Positions 1 to 11,129 are shown, numbered from the stretch's first letter. The stretch: 64,000 nucleotides of DNA from Deinandra increscens subsp. villosa (GCA_039602395.1 JBCNJP010000027.1:113128354-113192353), one strand, 5' to 3'. Program-made: numbers and translations. The notes: generated by a model not told the origin, from the sequence alone.

Positions 1-2
1 AA

Positions 3-473
3 ATTATAATAAACAACTTGAAGAAGAGATTGAAAGAGAAGAAGGGAAGATGGGCAGAAGAGCTACCTTTGGCATTATGGGCAGATAGGACCACTTCCAA
101 GAACGCCACAGGCCAAACCCCATTTTCCTTAGTCTTTGGTAATGAAGCAGTTATCCCAACAGAAATGGTGGTCCCAACATTCAGGGTCATTGGTCAGACC
201 CAGGATTCGAATGATCAGTCCCTGGTTGAAGACTTAGATACCCTGGATGAACTGAGAGATCAAGCGGCTTTGAGGATCGCGGTGTATCAACAAAGAATTT
301 CCAAGACATACAACAAACATGTGAGGATCAGAAGGTTTAAAGTGGGAGATCTAGTCCTTATAAAGGCATTTCAGAACACAACAAATCTAGGGGACGGAAA
401 GTTGGCTCCTAAATGGGAAGGTCCCTACCTGATTGACTCTGAGGCTGGTAAGGGGGACATATTGGCTAGCTAA
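3..473 (+). pseudogene. Ty3/gypsy integrase, C-terminal part (A)
   Basis: Integrase inserts the retrotransposon cDNA into the host chromosome. Only the part after the catalytic glutamate is in the window. Visible are the LPLALWADRTT block, the ATGQTPFSLVFG block and the C-terminal GPY-like motif (KWEGPYLID). The frame is open at the window edge, so it is partial at its start. Compared with B and D there is one extra base at about 455-460 (run of G then A), which shifts the frame and stops translation at 473. The frame that would read on to the usual end runs to about 530. The lesion makes it a pseudogene, although only the last 20 or so residues are affected. Confidence 0.85.
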
Positions 474-1667
474 TATGGAAGGAGAACTACTACCACGACC
501 TTGGAATGTAATACACTTGAAGGTATATTTCATGTAAGGCTTCCTGTCCCAGGATTCAGTTGCCCAGTTATGTGTTTAATTTTCAAATTCATGCTGGAAA
601 TCCAGGTCAGTTTCTCTCACTTTTTGTTTCATTTATCCCTTTACATGTTTAATTTTCTTTGTTTATTTTTTAATCAGTCACATGTCATATCTTTTTCAAA
701 AGTTGTTATTCACTACCCTGAATACACTAAGATTTATGTTTCGTCAGTTGGGTTACTCAGAATCCAGGGTATCCTAGGATTCAGGGTACCCAAAATGCAG
801 GATGGTAAAAAATCCAAGGTACACGGAACAAAGTGCATTCATAATTCACCAAGCTAAGGATAATCAACGTGTGTCTCCTAAGTTTGAGACTGGCCATCTC
901 ACTTCCGTGTTGGGTAAGGCCTAAACCCACTCTTAAGGTTTGAGGACTAAGCTTCCTCCATCTGAATATAGGCTATCACGCCTCGCCCGGGACACACGTG
1001 TAATTTTTGCTTCGCCCGAGAGGTACGTGATCCAAGTATGAGACCCTGGGATTGTGGGATCATCCGTGTTAATAGCATTGGTGGCAACCTCCCAATCCAG
1101 GGACATATGCGGATCCCTTAAGGTTTAAAACGATTAACGCATTTTCAAGACGGTTTGGTGTTGACGTACCAACTTAAGACTTCGAGGACATGCCCTAGTC
1201 AGTCGGTATGACTAAGAGGAAATCCCTAGTTCGCTAGTGCGGTACCGGGCATGACCCCAGAAATAACTCAAAGATTACCTAGTGGCCCAGGATCATTGAC
1301 TTAATCCAGGGTCATAACGGTTAAAACCTATGTAAATTAACTACTTGGCTAGTTAATTATAATTGTTATGTTCATATGACAGGGAACATTCACAAGTCTA
1401 CTAATGCTACGAGGATTCCTGAATCCTGGGGGCAACCCAGGAATACTAAGGTAAACCCTAGAATGGTTCCATGCACTAGCAAATATTTTTCAAATATTTC
1501 AAACACAATCATGTAACTAAAAGCAGTTATATTAAAGGACCCATCCTGGGTCCGGAAAAACTCCGGTCACTCCAGGCTGGGGGCATGTCAAAAACCCTGG
1601 ATTCATAATCCAGGGGTGGGGCATATTGTCTTAAACAAAAAACCGGGAAACATCAACCGGCATCACA
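474..1667. other. Noncoding spacer between integrase and antisense gene (A)
   Basis: No credible coding frame. It is colinear with 31475-32730 in B and more loosely with 43318-44409 in D. It is dense in short words of the type CCAGGGT, CCAGGAT and their complements, which recur in every part of the Tat elements here. Confidence 0.7.
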
Positions 1668-3481
1668 TCACAAACATAAAGTTAAAATTGTTTCTAAAGA
1701 AGAACCAAAAAAACAAGAAGACGACCCCCAACTTTCAGATTGCATCCTGGGTCGTCTCCTTAGCTTCCTCCACCGGCACCTCCTCTGCTGCCTTGGGCTC
1801 CTGGCTGGCACATTCCCCTCCTTAGGCTGATCAATGTCCATGGCATGGTCGGCAGAGCCCTTGGATGGGGTGCCCTTGCTGGTTCCAGGGTCAGCTTCAG
1901 GGTCACACCCAGCAGGGATGGTTGCGCCTAGTTCGCGCAGTTTGGCTGCCCATCCAGTCACATCCCAATTAGGGTTCTTGAACCCCAGGTCCCTGGCCTC
2001 CTTAGCCATCTTCAATCTGCACTGGAGGAGCGAGATGCGGGCTATCAGCCTGCCTTCGTCACCCTTTGCAGCCAGAGCAGCCTCATGATCAGCCCGCACA
2101 TCCACGACCTTCTCCAGGTCCTGCACCAGCCCCAGATTCTTGTTAGCCGCCGCCCTGGTCAATTTTAGCTCCTTGTTCAGAGCAGAAACCTCCTTCTTGG
2201 ATGAAGACTCAGCATCATGGGCGTGCTTATCGACAACCCGGACCAGCTCAAAGAATCTCCCAGCAATCTACGAGACAAGGTAATTTAATTAAATATTTTA
2301 GACCCTGAATGGCTTAACTATACAGAAAATTCGGGGGTACTCAGGAGTTACTTACTTGGCGAGAGGAAGCGTCAGCATGTGTGAGCAGCTCGGCTGCATC
2401 CATGTTTTCCAGGGGTAGCAGGGAAGGAGCAGCAGCGGCAGCCCTGGTCTTACGCTTTGTGCCAGAGGCCCTTGAAGAAGGAGCCTTGGGGCCAGACATG
2501 GGCTCGGCCTTTACTGAGGCCAAGACCTGGATGTCCTATTCAGATCCACCCAGCAGGAAAGCATCCAGATCAACGTCCTCGAGCTTGATGGGAGTAGCAG
2601 CAGCTGAAGAACAGAAACATGAGAAATCAACAAAATCCAAGGAACAAAAAGCAAGGTACCAGTACACTTACAACTAGACATGCTATGGGAAGTGAAAGAG
2701 GCAGCTTGGTGGGGATCAGCCTTGAACTCTCGGTCCTCCTCGGTGATGGTCAAGAACGTATCAAACCTCTCGAATGCCCCTGGATTTGCAGGGCCGACTG
2801 GACCTAAGCTGGGCACTGCGAAACAGAAAAATCCAAGGTCAGTATTTGTATAACATATAATAAAAAGAAAATCCTAATTCCTAATGCAGGTGGGAACCTA
2901 CCATCTACTTTCCACCTAATCGGAAGACCCATCCCTCCCGGAATGGTTGATCTCTTGACAAAGAAAATTTTTCCCTTCCATTCCTCGTGAAATGAAGCCC
3001 GAGGAACAATTTGAACCTCCTTGTTCAAAGCTTTGAATAAAAACCGATTGCTACCATGGGACTTGAGTTCGTAACCCAGGGCTAATTCAGGTAACCCAAC
3101 CAGGGAATAGAACTCCCTGTTGAGACGGTCAAGAGTGCCCAGGATTCTCCATACGATGGGGATGGTTTGGGCATAAGCAAGGCCGGTGGCCTCAAAGAAC
3201 TCAGCCAGAAGACCGGTGAAAGGAAAAGATAGGCCCATAGAGAAAGGTGTAAACGGGAAACAAACCCATGTTTCAGAGCTAAAATCAGACCTAAGTCTTC
3301 TATCGAAGGGTCTGATTTCAGCGGTAGGGGGAGGAAGACCCGGCAACGAAAATGCAGTAATGTCGGCATCGGTGAAGGTGCATGTTTCTAATTCCTGACT
3401 CTGCAAGTAGTTTTTATCGAGGAAGTCCTCGATCCTTGTCTTTTTAGCTAACGTTTCCGACCGGACTTTCTTGCGAGTCAT
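1668..3481 (-). pseudogene. Antisense spliced gene of Tat element (A copy)
   Basis: It runs against gag-pol. Exon 1 is 3481-2902 (580 nt, start ATG at 3481), exon 2 is 2815-2672 (144 nt), exon 3 is 2603-2356 (248 nt) and exon 4 starts at 2267. The three introns (86, 68, 88 nt) begin GTAGGT, GTAAGT and GTAAGT and end in CAG, CAG and TAG. Splicing keeps one frame across all four exons, and exons 1-3 match the B copy in length base for base. The protein is of unknown function. Exon 1 has a conserved globular core (WVCFPFTPFSMGL, then a WRILG motif). Exon 3 is basic and rich in Ala, Ser and Pro, and exon 4 looks helical. Lesions here are a TAG stop at 2538-2536 and a frameshift in exon 4 near 1800-1815. 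It may be related to the plant 'putative gypsy type transposon' family (PF04195); I could not test that. Confidence 0.75.
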
Positions 3482-3611
3482 GATTGGGAAGAAAGAAAAG
3501 GAAGGGCTAGAAGAAGAAGATTACCTGGTCGGAGGAAGGAAGCCGGAGATCTTAACGTTAACCTCTGCTCTCGAAAAAGTTAATGGTGGAGAGAGGCGAG
3601 GTTAAGCCTAG

Positions 3612-3618
3612 TATTTAA
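3612..3618 (-). promoter_or_regulatory. TATA-like box of the antisense gene (A)
   Basis: TTAAATA on the minus strand, 131 bases upstream of the antisense ATG at 3481. B has TTAAATG at the same distance and D has TTAAATA about 125 bases upstream. The conserved position suggests the antisense gene has its own promoter, separate from the LTR. Confidence 0.5.
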
Positions 3619-3763
3619 GGAGAGTGGAAGTTGAAAGGGTGATGGGATATTACCCCATGACGTGGCGTCATGGATGCTCGGTTAAAGGCCACGATCAAAA
3701 CAAACGTGGATTAGACCCTAATTTGAAATTTTCACAGATGTAAGACTTATCTACAACTTGCGG

Positions 3764-3778
3764 AAATTTGGGGGCAAT
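3764..3778 (+). other. Polypurine tract of A
   Basis: A purine run with GGGGG directly before the 3' LTR, the primer site for plus-strand DNA synthesis. The same sequence precedes the 3' LTR of B, and a weaker form precedes that of D. Confidence 0.8.
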
Positions 3779-4637
3779 TGGTATACCCTGAATTTTCGGC
3801 TCGTAATCCAGGGTACAGGTATAGGCTTAGGGCAGGATTGACCCATAATTTTACAGGTAACGCTGAATAACCCCGAATGTATCAGAACTGAGGTAATGTC
3901 CCAGGATGTCATCATAATTCAGGTAATGTCCCAGGATGAGTATAATCCAGGGTCACTGTTATTGTACGAATGACCCAGCATGTGGAAATGACCCTTGATG
4001 CTAGGACATTGTTACTAATGCATTTTGTGCCTATATCTGATCAAGGACAGGTTGACGAAGTCTACCAACGGTCGAATGGGATGAGCTGGAGACTTATTTC
4101 GCATGTGGTCAAAGGAAGTTAGCTATAAACTCGGTCAACCAACTGAAAAAGACGTTGAAGAGAAGATCCCTGGAATATCGGACAAGTTGTTGAAGAGCTA
4201 GGAGTATAAATAGGACATTTAGACTTATTATTCAGCTCACTCGAGCTTTACACATTGAATTCTCGTAATCATTTCTCTGTTTACTTACTGTACTCAAACA
4301 ATTTCGTGATCAATAAATTGGTAGCGTGTGTTATCGCTACCCGGGGTTTTTATGCCGACGGAGCCTTAGAGACATCTAAGGGCTAAGGGCTTTTCCCTAG
4401 TAAAATTCTCGGTGTTCTCATCTGCATTCAAGGTTTCATTTGTGTTATTAACTTTCTTAATCGATTTCATAATTAAACTTATGTTTTAACCTAGGATTCT
4501 GGATTTTGTCCCTGGAATTCAGCTATTGTCCCAGGATTTTTGCAAACAGTTTTCGTATCTTAATCCTAGGCACAAACCTCACAATCTTATTTGGTATAAA
4601 TCTTACTAATTTTCTTAAGTAATTTTTAGCCAAAACA
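3779..4637 (+). repeat. 3' LTR of element A (859 bp)
   Basis: It starts TGGTATACC and ends CCAAAACA. It aligns along its length with the B LTRs, which start TGTTATACC. TATAAATA lies at 4205-4212 and AATAAA at 4312-4317. It has one copy of the 30-base unit that is duplicated in the B LTRs. Confidence 0.9.
4312..4341 (+). promoter_or_regulatory. Poly(A) signal with adjoining hairpin in Tat LTR
   Basis: AATAAA at 4312-4317 is followed by a perfect 7-bp stem: GGTAGCG at 4320-4326 pairs with CGCTACC at 4335-4341. The same arrangement is in B (6715-6744) and, with one stem change, at 35358-35387. The position, about 100 bases after the TATA box, fits the R region. Confidence 0.6.
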
Positions 4638-5527
4638 GTTATGAGTATGATTCTGTCTGAGTTTAAAGTCGGAGAAATTATATCTACAATCGACATGGCT
4701 TATGTACTACAATAATCGAAATTGAAGTGTAGTTCAACATGTTATGTCCAATATGATCTCAAGTCGTGATCTTTCTCGCAAAAGACAAAAATAGTGTCTG
4801 ATTCTATAATGCATTTACTTTTCTTATCAGAAAATACCAAAAAGAATTTAGGTGTGTTTTGATATAAAGTTTCTAAAAGCCAAAAAGATTTTGTTTCTAG
4901 TTTATTTTCGATTGATCAACAAGGAATACGAAATCAATTTCAAAATCAATACATCTTGGAAGTCTCAAAGAGATGTTTTGCGCCAAGATTATTTAAGTTG
5001 GCAGGTTTCTAAGTGGGAAAATATTTTCACAACTTCAAGTCTTCTGAAGCTATTGATAAAGAGTTTACACAAGCTGAAATGTCCAGTATTCAAGATCAGA
5101 CTCATCATCAAGTTGAGGAAGAGTTTGATTGAAGATACAAGTTTATGTGGAAGTTGAAACTGTACATGTCGAGGGGGAGTTTGTTGATGCATAATTCTAG
5201 ATCGTCATGTGAAGTATCAAATACAAGACAAGAGACACAAGATTATGCTGATCCGAACTATAGGCGAACTCCAGTTCGGACTCACACGAACTTGTCCGAA
5301 CTAGAGGTTCGGCTGATCGTATTTTAGCTTGGGATATTCATCCTATAAATAGCATGTCTTGTATAGGAATTAGGACTTCTTGTCATATTCTACACCTTTT
5401 GTGTGTGTTTTCTATATGGATTCTCTCTCAAGCAAATAATACAAATTTCATTTGTATTTACATTTTGATTTCTTCTACATCTCATAATCACTAGATTAGC
5501 AAACGATCCAACTCTCACACACTTTCA
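4638..5527 (+). mobile_element. Copia element H, 3' end only
   Basis: 4638-5181 is a noncoding tail that matches the tails of copia elements E, F and G: a shared block (ATATGATCTC, then GTGATCTTTCT) and a run related to GGTGTGTTTTGAT followed by AAAGTTTCTAAAAG. It ends in a purine tract (GAGGGGGAGTT, 5171-5181) and a 346-bp LTR. The rest of H lies to the left of the inserted element A, outside the window. The predicted target duplication after the LTR is TTTGG, unverified. Confidence 0.8.
5182..5527 (+). repeat. 3' LTR of copia element H (346 bp)
   Basis: It starts TGTTGATGC and ends CACTTTCA. TATAAATA is at 5344-5351. Upstream of it (5248-5315) are several copies of the CCGAAC / GTTCGG word, as in the LTRs of E and G. 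The end of the LTR (GATTAGCAAACGATCCA) is nearly the same as in F. Confidence 0.85.
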
Positions 5528-5962
5528 TTTGGCCTAATAGGTTTCAGGATTCTCATCGAGGCGTCCCAGGTGAGCATCTGGGTCCGTCAATTCGAATTTG
5601 TACGCAATGCTTTTCTAGTCATAGACCCGGACTACTGGTGCTTCCACCCTTCGAGTTACTACATGTCAATCACTAAGGCCACGTGTCTGACGAGATCATA
5701 AAATCGGAAATCAACATCCTAAATGGTACATAAGGAACCATTTCTAAGGAAGGAGGCTAGGAAGCCCCGAGTGATTTGTGTATGTGTGCTAATCGATAAG
5801 AGCAATAATTTAAACATGCATGACTAAGAAGCAATTATAAGGCATATAAACTATATAGGCATGCTATGCATGAGGCATTCATGCAGGACACCTTAGGCAT
5901 AAGTCTAGGTCAAGCCGCTTCTAATAAGCTAGCTCCCTATAGCCATGGCTCTGAAACCAATT
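5528..5962. other. Unassigned sequence left of element B
   Basis: No convincing ORF. On the minus strand a degraded initiator-Met primer site (TGGTTTCAGAGC, 5959-5948) lies just before the LTR-like sequence at 5963, so this may be the 5' leader of an old minus-strand element. Confidence 0.4.
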
Positions 5963-6100
5963 TGTCACACCCTGACCGACGGTGGAATATGTCGGGGCGT
6001 GATGATTCTACAGATGCACACAACACTAATTATGTTGTGATATTCTTAATCAACCCATTTCATAAGTCATAAATAATCAGTACATTACATGATATAATTC
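5963..6100 (-). repeat. Possible LTR fragment of an old minus-strand element (I)
   Basis: It begins TGTCACACCC three bases after a primer-site-like sequence, a common start for plant LTRs. B interrupts it at AATTC (6096-6100), and the same sequence continues at 35687. No second LTR is in the window, so this is inference from one boundary. Confidence 0.4.
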
Positions 6101-7042
6101 TGTTATACCCGTTCTCGGCTGATAATCCAGGGTGCAGGTATAGGTCAAGGACAGGAGTGACCCAGGAATTGTATAACCCAGAATTTAACAGGTAAAGTTT
6201 AGATGACCCAGAATGTGTCAAGAGTAAGGTAATGTCCCATGATGTCGCTATAGTCCAGGGAAGTCCATGTTTGCTTTATTTCTAGTTATATGTTATTATG
6301 ACCCAGGATGAGTTTAATCCAGGGTCACCCCTATTGTACGAATGACCCAGCATGTGGAAATGACCCTGCATGCTAGGGCATTGTTACTAACTCATTTTGT
6401 GCCTATATCTGATCAAGGACAGGTTGACAAAGTCTTCTAACGGTCGATTGGAGTAAGCTGAAGACCTATTTCGCACGTGGTCAAGGGTTGTTAGCTGGGA
6501 ACTCGGTCAACCAACTGAAAGAGACGTTGGAGAGAAGATCCCTGGAATATCGGATAAGTTGTTGAAGATCCCTGGAATATCGGACAAGTTATTGAAGCTC
6601 TCGGAGTATAAATAGGACATTTAGTCGTTCATTTTCAGCTCATTCGAGCTTTACTCATTGTATTCTCGTACTAAACCCTCTGCATACTCATTGTACTCAA
6701 ACGTTTAAGTGATCAATAAATTGGTAGCGTGTGTTATCGCTACCCGGGGTTTTATGCCGGCGGCGCCTTAGAGAAATCTAAGGGCTAAGGGCTTTTCCCT
6801 AGTAAAATTCTCGGTGTTCCTACTTGCATTTCAGGTTACATTTGTGTTGCTAAGTTTTTTAACGAATTTCATAAGCAAACCTAACTTTTTACCAAGGATT
6901 TTAGTTGTTTGTCCCTGGAATTCTACTGTTATCCCAGGATTTCTTCAAACTGTTTTCATATATAAATCCTAGGCACCGAACCTCACATTCATATTTGGTT
7001 CAAATTTTACTAATCTTGCTTAAGTAATTTTTAGCCAAAACA
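6101..7042 (+). repeat. 5' LTR of element B (942 bp)
   Basis: TGTTATACC to CCAAAACA. TATAAATA is at 6607-6614, AATAAA at 6715-6720 and the poly(A) hairpin at 6723-6744. Words of the form ACCCAGNATG and ATCCAGGGT recur about ten times in the first 280 bases. Confidence 0.93.
6534..6593 (+). repeat. 30-bp tandem duplication in U3 of the B LTR
   Basis: Two units starting GAAGATCCCTGGAATATCGG (6534-6563 and 6564-6593), just upstream of the TATA box at 6607. The 3' LTR of B has both units too, and the A LTR has only one. The duplication is therefore older than the insertion of B. Confidence 0.85.
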
Positions 7043-7045
7043 ATT

Positions 7046-7063
7046 TGGCGCCCACCGTGGGGC
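7046..7063 (+). other. Primer binding site of B
   Basis: TGGCGCCCACCGTGGGGC, three bases after the LTR end. It begins with the TGG expected from a tRNA CCA end. I could not assign the tRNA. D has the same site with two or three changes. Confidence 0.75.
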
Positions 7064-7137
7064 AATTGGTGTCAATTTCTTGTCAAACTCTTTTTAGGTT
7101 CATCCTAAACTTAATTTTTACCAAAATCTACGAAAAG

Positions 7138-9049
7138 ATGTCAACACAAATGAACACCACGAATGCTTCGGTTCCTGCTCTCAGCACTTCAACAAGTGGA
7201 GCCATTCCACCGAGGGTCAATACCTCAACTGCAACCACACGTAACGATGGTTCAACAATCAACTCCAAACGGATTGAAACGGATAACGTCCATGAAGACC
7301 ATGTTCTGATATCCAATGATGATATCCTCTCCTCACTCACTAGAATGGAAAGCTACATGGAACGCCAACAAAAGCTGAATCAGGAATTCTTGGCTCAACT
7401 AACGAGCGTGAGATCGGAGATACCTAGGGCTGCACCAGCTCAGCCTTCTCCACTTGACCCTAGGATTCTGAATGTCAACACCCCTGGGAGTAATTCCAGG
7501 GTACATACTGATCTACCCAGGTCTTCTACCATCAGAGAACCAGTCGTTAATCCTGGGACAAATATACCCCAGGATGTCGGTAACACTCCCCAAACTTTCA
7601 CCCATTATGCTAATACTAACAATTCAGTGCAGGATTCAGGGATCAGCCCATCAGTGGAGCGAGAGATTCAGAAACTCAAGAAGATTATTTCAAGTGTCCC
7701 AGGAGTTGTGCAGCCTATCCCTGAAGTTGGGCCAGCAAGTCATAGGCTGTCCAGGTTTGCTTCACCAATCTGTGACGTGGAGATACCTAAGAGGTTTCAA
7801 ACACCCAGCATGAAACCCTATGACGGCACGACAGACCCTGAAGAACATGTGGCACAGTACCGTGAAAGAATGGATGTTATCTACATGCCCCCTGAAATCA
7901 AGGAAGCATGCCTATGTAAAGGATTTGGGTCCACCCTAACAGGGGCAGCCCTGAAATGGCTCCTGAATGTTCCTCCTTACTTATCACTTCGTTTTCGCAT
8001 CTGATTAACTTATTTAATAATCAATTCTTTTGCAGCCGTAGCTTTGAAAAACTAACAATTGATTTGTATAGGGTAACCCAGAATGCAGGAGAATCCCTAA
8101 GAGACTACGTTAGCAGATTCACCAGAGAAGCCTTGGAAATCCCAAACATGGACATGGCAACTGCAGTCCAGGCCTTCAAGATGGGTCTCAACAAAGACTC
8201 GCCCTTCTATCAAGACCTGGTCATGAACCTGTGTTATAAGATGGATGAAGTTCGTCATAGGGTTATCCGCTTCATCAGGCTAACAGAAAATAGGAAGATA
8301 GGCAAATCCTGGGAAAGGGTGAATCCGCCCCAGGATTCAACATCTCTAACAGAAAATCAGAGTCCTCACATACTAGGTCACAGCGATCCAAGCCATACTC
8401 AAGGACCGATGAACGCCGAGTGAACAGTGTGGACCAAGATGAAGAGGAAGAAGAATATCCTTCCCTTAATGATTATTGCTTTACTACTGATGTTTCTGGT
8501 GTCATGTTTGCTATGCAGGACCTTGGAGACAAAGCAAGGTGGCCCAAGAAGAGCGATAGACCTTCCACTTGGAAGGACAAGTCCAAATGGTGCGCCTATC
8601 ACGAAGACTTTGGTCATCAGACCGAGGATTGCATGGCCCTGATGAGAGAAATTAGCTATCTACTCAGCAAAGGCAACTTGAAGGAGCTCCTGGGGAAAAA
8701 GAAGGACAAATCCAGGGAGCAGAATCCAAAATCCAGGGACAATGGTGCAAGGTCCCAGGATTCTGGACACACCGATGGCCGTATTGAGAGAGCATCCTCA
8801 CCACCCCCAGATGCTAAGGTAATCCATTTCATTTCAGGTGGTTCTGATATCTGTGGTACCTCTTATTCTGCAGCAAAGAGACATGCCAAGGAATCCAAGT
8901 CGGATAGAGAGGGAAGACCCAGGAAGAGTTCCGTTCAGCCTGATATCAAGGAAATTACATTCGGAGAAGATGACAGGCGTGATATCATAGACCCTCATCA
9001 TGACGGGTTGGTGATAACGCTTCACATTGCCAACAACATTGTGAAATGA
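7138..9049 (+). pseudogene. Tat gag (B), broken
   Basis: Gag packages the element RNA into particles. The start ATG at 7138 is the first ATG of the conserved frame, and D has its ATG at the matching place. The N-terminal 200 residues are Ser/Thr/Pro rich. A capsid-like region follows (PKRFQTPSMKPYDGTTDPEEHV, split here, to GAALKWLLNVPP, then SFEKLTIDLYRVTQNAGESL). A zinc-knuckle-like CX2HX4HX4C (WCAYHEDFGHQTEDC) lies at about 8588-8632. One frameshift lies at about 7965-7985, a second break at about 8420, and a TGA stop at 9047-9049 sits just before the protease active site, where D has Arg. Confidence 0.85.
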
Positions 9050-9504
9050 ATCTTGATTGATGGAGGCAGTTCGGTAAATATAATCCAGTTGGAGGCCTTG
9101 CAGAAGATGGGAATTCCGCATTCAGAGATCATCTCAAAATCCACAGTACTCGTGGGTTTCAGTGGGAAACAAAGAATACCCTGGGTGAAATCAAGCTTCC
9201 AGTCTACATAGAAGGACTCAACTCAGTTCAGCGTTTTTGTGTGATGGACGCACCATCAGGGTACAATGTAATCCTGGGTAGACCCTGGATTCATGATAAC
9301 AGGGATGTACCCTCGACGTACCATCAATGTGTGAAGCTGCCAACACCCTGGGGTGTGATCACAGTACATAGCGACTAACAAGAGGCCAAGGAGTGTTATA
9401 CTACATCAATGAAAATATCCTCCAAACAAAGACAAGCATAGCAATTAAAGAAAAAGGCCCGGGAAGCCCTGGAAGCAAGGGAGCAAGACGTCAAAGCTGT
9501 CGAG
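9050..9504 (+). pseudogene. Tat aspartic protease and linker (B), broken
   Basis: The retropepsin motif ILIDGGSSVNIIQL (9050-9091) is the Tat form of the D-S/T-G active site, here Asp-Gly-Gly. The later LGRPWIHD block at about 9277-9300 closes the domain. A frameshift at about 9165 and stops at about 9376 and 9440 break the reading frame to RT. This part would normally cut the Gag-Pol polyprotein. Confidence 0.75.
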
Positions 9505-11129
9505 TTGGACCCCTCAAATCCAGGGAAGAAAGTCTATATTGGAACAAATATTCCAGGGCCAACAGAGGAACAGTTAATACATCTACTCAGAACTAGAATG
9601 TCAACCTTCGCTTGGTCCCATGACGACATGACAGGTATTTCTAAATCCATTATTACACATAAACTTGGAATTGATAACTCTTTCAGGCCCATACACCAAA
9701 AGAGAAGAAAATTTGCACCGGAAAAGAACGTCATAATCCGGGAAGAGGTTGATAGACTCCTAAAAGCAAGGATGATCAGAGAAATAAAGTTTCCCAGGTG
9801 GTTAGCTAATGTGGTGGTAGTTGGAAAGAAAAATGGTAAATGGAGGGTATGTGTGGATTACACAGACCTGAACCGTGCATGCCCAAAGGATCCATTCCCG
9901 CTACCACACATAGATTCCATGGTCGATGCTACGGCAGGCCATGAAATGTTGACTTTCATGGACGCTACCTCAGGATTTCAGCAGATTCAGATGGAACCCC
10001 AGGATCAGGAAGACACGGCATTCATAACACCAACAGGTATATATTGCTATATAGTTATGCCCTTTGGACTAAAAAATGCAGGGGCAACGTACGAGAGATT
10101 GGTTAACATGATGTTCAAAGAAAAACTGGGGGACACGATAGAGGTGTATATCGACGACGTGGTGGTGAAATCCAGGGTCATCAATAACCATGTCCAGGAT
10201 GTTAAGGATTCCTTCGACATCCTGGATAAATATAACATGAAGCTAAATCCAGAAAAGTGCCATTTTGGAGTCGGAGCAAGCAAATTCCTGGGATACATGG
10301 TAACCAAGAGAGGCATAGAGGCAAGTCCAGAGCAAATCAGGGAAATTGCCAACCTACAATCACCATCCAGCACCAAGGACGTTCAAAGACTTACAGGTAG
10401 AATTGCTGCCCTGAATAGATTTATATCGAAATCCTCGGAAAGATGCAGGGAATTCCATGACATCCTAAAGAAGAACAAGAAATTCGAGTGGAAGGAAGAA
10501 CACGAGAAGGCGTTCCAGGATTTGAAAACATACTTGTCCACGGCACCCTTGCTCATGAAGCCTAATCCAGGGGAGCCCATATCCCTGTATTTAGCAGTTT
10601 CTAGGAATACGGTAAGTACGGTCCTGACCAAGGACGAAGAAGGTCAGCAACACCCTGTTTATTACGTAAGTAAAAGCTTACTTGATGCTGAATCCAGGTA
10701 CTCACACCTTGAAAAACTTATATTAGCCCTAAGTATGGCATCTACTAAACTTAGACACTATTTCGAAACTCATACAATTCATGTTAGAACTAACTACCCT
10801 ATAAAGTCTGTTTTGAGAAAACCAGAAATGTCAGGTCGAATGGCTAAGTGGTCGGTGAAGCTAAGTGCGTATGATCTGATCTACGAGGCCAGAATAGCTA
10901 TAAAATCCCAGGCTCTAGCTGACTTTGTGGCTGATTTCAGTACTGACATACAACTAGAAGCGGACCATGAATTCCAGCAGCTTCAACAAGAAGAAATTTC
11001 AGGGTGCTGGACCTTGTTCACTGATGGAGCATCAAATATCAGGGGACAGGCCTAGGAATTGTACTGAAATCGCCACAGGGGGACATGATACCCCAGGCTG
11101 TCAGATGTGGATTTCAAGCTGAAAATGCG
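9505..11129 (+). pseudogene. Tat reverse transcriptase and RNase H (B), cut by insertion
   Basis: The frame is open from 9505 to 11055. Reverse transcriptase blocks are WRVCVDYTDLNRACPKDPFPLP, split over about 9841-9900, then DATSGFQQIQM and the catalytic YIDDVVV (about 10150). RT-linked RNase H follows (LTKDEEGQQHPVYYVSKSLL). At about 11010 a second RNase H domain starts (WTLFTDGASN), as expected for the Tat lineage, which carries an extra RNase H. A stop at 11053-11055 lies inside it, and 74 bases later copia element G interrupts B. The rest of this domain is missing at the other side of the insertion. The first codon is a TTG, so this is part of a polyprotein and not a separate ORF. Confidence 0.88.

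Larger units (their letters stand above)
1..4637 (+). mobile_element. Tat-lineage Ty3/gypsy retrotransposon A, 3' part
   Basis: The left end is outside the window. In order it shows the integrase C-terminus, a noncoding spacer, an antisense spliced gene, a purine tract and a 3' LTR. The same order and about 80% or more similar sequence recur in elements B and D. Integrase followed by an antisense ORF is known from Tat/Retand-type elements of plants. The five bases after the LTR (GTTAT, 4638-4642) should be the target duplication, but the left copy cannot be seen. It is inserted in the 3' noncoding tail of copia element H, because the sequence after 4637 is a copia tail ending in a copia LTR. 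Confidence 0.9.

Noticed and set aside
501..857. Open frame of 118 codons
   Set aside because: It lies in the spacer after integrase, is not kept in B or D, and has no ATG-based conserved start.
1616..2677. Plus-strand frames at 1616-1825, 1834-2088 and 2381-2677
   Set aside because: They are complements of exons 3 and 4 of the antisense gene.
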